A DNA stretch of 64,000 nt from assembly GCA_035448545.1 (NCBI GenBank), contig DAOTJE010000022.1, forward strand, positions 5,413-69,412, in the 5' to 3' direction. The stretch comes from Anaerobaca sp035448545 (GTDB taxonomy: Bacteria > Planctomycetota > Phycisphaerae > Sedimentisphaerales > Anaerobacaceae). This document shows, one piece after another, positions 62,296 through 64,000 of the stretch; the first letter of the stretch is position 1; the number at the start of each line of letters is the position of its first letter. Position numbers and translations under genes: made by a program. The notes under the pieces are model-generated. The model had not been told where the DNA came from. It made no database searches and saw nothing but the letters and a program-made list of their open reading frames with translations.

Positions 62296-62497
62296 GACGA
62301 TAGTCTTTCTATGAGCCATGATACCACGGGCAAGATGAGACGCCAGCGTTTGTCCCCAACGAATGGCCTGGGTTTTCGGCTTGACTGGGGATCGAGCATG
62401 CCGGACACTGAGGCGGTCAAAAGCGGCTCCGGCCGGCCGGATTCGCGAAGAATCCGAATTCTCAGATCGACACAGCTACGAAGATGGAGGCCTCGCC

Positions 62498-63823
62498 ATG
62501 TCCGTGAATCGCCGTACCTTCCTGAAGAGTTCGCTGGCCACCGGGCTGGCCGTGGGTTTCCCGCACGTCGCCGCGGCCCAGCCGGGCAGAACGTATCGCA
62601 CCGCCCTGATCGGCTGCGGCTGGTGGGGCACGAACATTTTGCGTGAAGCGGCCGCCTCCGGACGCTGCAGGATCGCAGCGCTGGTGGACGTAGATCGCCG
62701 CCAACTCGCCACGTGCGCCGACGAGGTCGCCAAATGGACCAGCGATACGCCGAGGCACTATGAGGACTATCGCGAGATGCTGGCAACCGAGAAGCCGGAT
62801 ATCGCCATCGTCGCGACGCCGGACCACTGGCACGCCCTGCCGACGATCGCCGCCGTCGCGGCCGGGGCCCACGTTTACGTCGAAAAGCCCATCGGCCACA
62901 CGGTCATGGAGGGCCGCGCGATGGTCAACGCCGCCCGCGCCGCCGGACGGGTCGTGCAAGTGGGCACGCACCGAAGGATCTCGCCCCACAACGTCTCGGG
63001 GATGAAGTTCCTTCGCGAAGGCCGGGCCGGCCAGATCGGAATGGTCAAGTGCTTCGTACTCTACGGCGGGGGCGGGCCGGAGCAGCCCCGCAAGAACGTC
63101 GAGCCGCCGAAGGAATTGAACTGGGACCTGTGGTGCGGCCCCGCCCCGCTGCGGCCGTTCAACGGCGGCGCGCATCCGCGAGGATTCCGCAGCTACCTCG
63201 ACTATGCCAACGGCACGCTGGGCGACTGGGGTGTCCACTGGCTCGACCAGGTTCTGTGGATCATGGAACAGAAGTGGCCGAAGACCGTGCACTCGGTCGG
63301 CGGGCGGCCGATCAAAGGCCCGCCGATCCTGACCGCCGAACACCAGACAACCGATGCGCCCGATCACCAGGTGGCAACGTATCAGTTCGAGGATTTTACG
63401 CTGACGTGGGAGCACCGCCAGTTCGCCGGCAACCCGACGGACAAAACGGAAAGTGTCGGCTGCTACTTCTACGGCACCAAAGGAACGTTCCACATGGGCT
63501 GGCAAAGGGGCTGGACGTTCTTTCCGAGCGGCCGGGGCGAACAGGAGGTCCATGAGGAGCCGCAATTGAACGAGCCGGACTCGCAGAACATCAAGGGACT
63601 GTGGACCGATTTCCTCAGCGCGATCGAGATCGGCAGCCGCCCGCTGTGCGACATCGAGGCCATTCACTATTCCACGAACCTCAGCCTGCTGGGAATGCTG
63701 TCGTACAAGCTCGGACGCAGCGTCACCTGGAACGGCGAGAAAGAGATCTGCCTCGGCGACCCCGACGCCAACCGACTGCTCCGCCGCGACTACCGAGCCC
63801 CCTGGGTGTATCCAAAGGCTTGA
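62498..63823 (+). CDS. Tat-exported Gfo/Idh/MocA-family oxidoreductase
   Basis: This 441-aa protein begins with the twin-arginine signal NRRTFLKSSLATGLAVGFPH at an ATG with TGGAGG upstream. The NAD(P)-binding fold has ALIGCGWWGTNILREAAASG, VATPDHWHAL and VYVEKPIGHT with the conserved EKP. The GFO_IDH_MocA C-terminal domain has GTHRRISPHNVSG, LNWDLWCGPAPLRPFN, LGDWGVHWLDQVLWIME and YGTKGTFHM. Tat-exported members are abundant in planctomycetes, and some act as glycoside hydrolases or cofactor-bound sugar oxidoreductases (GH109-like) with tightly held NAD. The substrate is unknown. It is followed 14 bp later by the end of an IS66-type element. Confidence 0.9.
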   Translation: MSVNRRTFLKSSLATGLAVGFPHVAAAQPGRTYRTALIGCGWWGTNILREAAASGRCRIAALVDVDRRQLATCADEVAKWTSDTPRHYEDYREMLATEKPDIAIVATPDHWHALPTIAAVAAGAHVYVEKPIGHTVMEGRAMVNAARAAGRVVQVGTHRRISPHNVSGMKFLREGRAGQIGMVKCFVLYGGGGPEQPRKNVEPPKELNWDLWCGPAPLRPFNGGAHPRGFRSYLDYANGTLGDWGVHWLDQVLWIMEQKWPKTVHSVGGRPIKGPPILTAEHQTTDAPDHQVATYQFEDFTLTWEHRQFAGNPTDKTESVGCYFYGTKGTFHMGWQRGWTFFPSGRGEQEVHEEPQLNEPDSQNIKGLWTDFLSAIEIGSRPLCDIEAIHYSTNLSLLGMLSYKLGRSVTWNGEKEICLGDPDANRLLRRDYRAPWVYPKA

Positions 63824-63837
63824 ACCTCGCTAAATTC

Positions 63838-64000
63838 GTAACCGTCCGGCGAGGGACATCTTTTCGGTTCTTGCAGGAGCGGGATAATGCTGCCATACGA
63901 TGGAAAGGAGTTGATCGATGGCAGCCAGCAGACAGCACAGGGTGTTGACCGAGCGGGGCCGGTTCTGGCAGAGGCATCTTCAGCGGTGGACGCAGTCGGG
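63838..64000 (+). mobile_element. Left end of an IS66-type insertion sequence (cut by window end)
   Basis: The sequence GTAACCGTCCGGCGAG at 63838 resembles the conserved GTAAGCG-type start of IS66-family ends. About 80 bp later a TnpA-like gene begins behind AAAGGAG. The element runs beyond the window. Confidence 0.6.
63918..64000 (+). CDS. tnpA: IS66-type TnpA-like accessory protein (3' truncated)
   Basis: The ATG at 63918 has AAAGGAG nine bases upstream. The first 27 residues include ERGRFWQRHLQRWTQSG, close to the helix-turn-helix start of IS66-family TnpA (WxxHLxxWxxSG). The rest lies outside the window. TnpA is a small DNA-binding protein encoded before TnpB and the transposase TnpC. 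Confidence 0.6.
   Translation, partial: MAASRQHRVLTERGRFWQRHLQRWTQS

Overview
The window is GC-rich bacterial DNA with genes on both strands. It carries secreted LamG, lamin-tail and CotH proteins, sugar-active enzymes, a type I sulfatase, a pyruvate-dehydrogenase-type E1 alpha/beta fusion, many GTG/TTG starts and degenerate REP-like intergenic repeats. This gene content suggests a polysaccharide-degrading Planctomycetota bacterium, perhaps of the Phycisphaerae. That placement is inference from gene content; there is no rRNA or other phylogenetic marker in view. I found no tRNA, rRNA, CRISPR array or phage block.

Layout, 1-16 kb: a 5'-truncated lamin-tail/CotH gene; a minus-strand cassette of a large secreted CBM9/LamG protein, a sensor kinase and an OmpR-type regulator; an NfeD-flotillin operon with promoter and terminator; a DUF3160 protein; a small secretin-N-like secreted protein; and TypA/BipA. 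16-35 kb: a Nudix hydrolase, a GH127 arabinofuranosidase, a Clp-N protein, a giant CotH/LTD protein, a Cys-rich 69-aa protein, a shikimate kinase-chorismate synthase fusion, a polysaccharide deacetylase, a SEC-C protein, a ThuA protein, DprA and a 974-aa LamG/discoidin protein.

35-49 kb: folC, then an L-rhamnose catabolic operon behind a good sigma-70-like promoter: rhaB, a PHP-domain protein, a dehydrogenase with a duplicated Rossmann domain, a 45-aa membrane protein, rhaA, an NCS1-type permease, a 67-aa membrane protein, a lipoprotein sulfatase and the bifunctional rhaEW. Sulfatase, permease, isomerase, kinase and aldolase together read as desulfation, uptake and breakdown of rhamnose from a sulfated polysaccharide. 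The permease type, the double-Rossmann dehydrogenase and the PHP protein are not part of the textbook pathway and are the best candidates for new biology.

49-64 kb: a long gene-free, hairpin-rich stretch; a nucleoside-hydrolase-like protein and a GH140-like glycosidase; an operon of fused E1, E2 and an L-fucose-isomerase-type protein ending in a terminator; a TPR/beta-propeller protein with a CxxCH motif; a GH20-like protein; a secreted Gfo/Idh/MocA oxidoreductase; and the apparent left end of an IS66-type element cut by the window edge.

Two 264-bp copies of a non-autonomous mobile element (a MITE) lie at 26.4 and 46.2 kb. They have matching terminal inverted repeats and 9-bp target duplications, and one copy sits inside the rhamnose operon.
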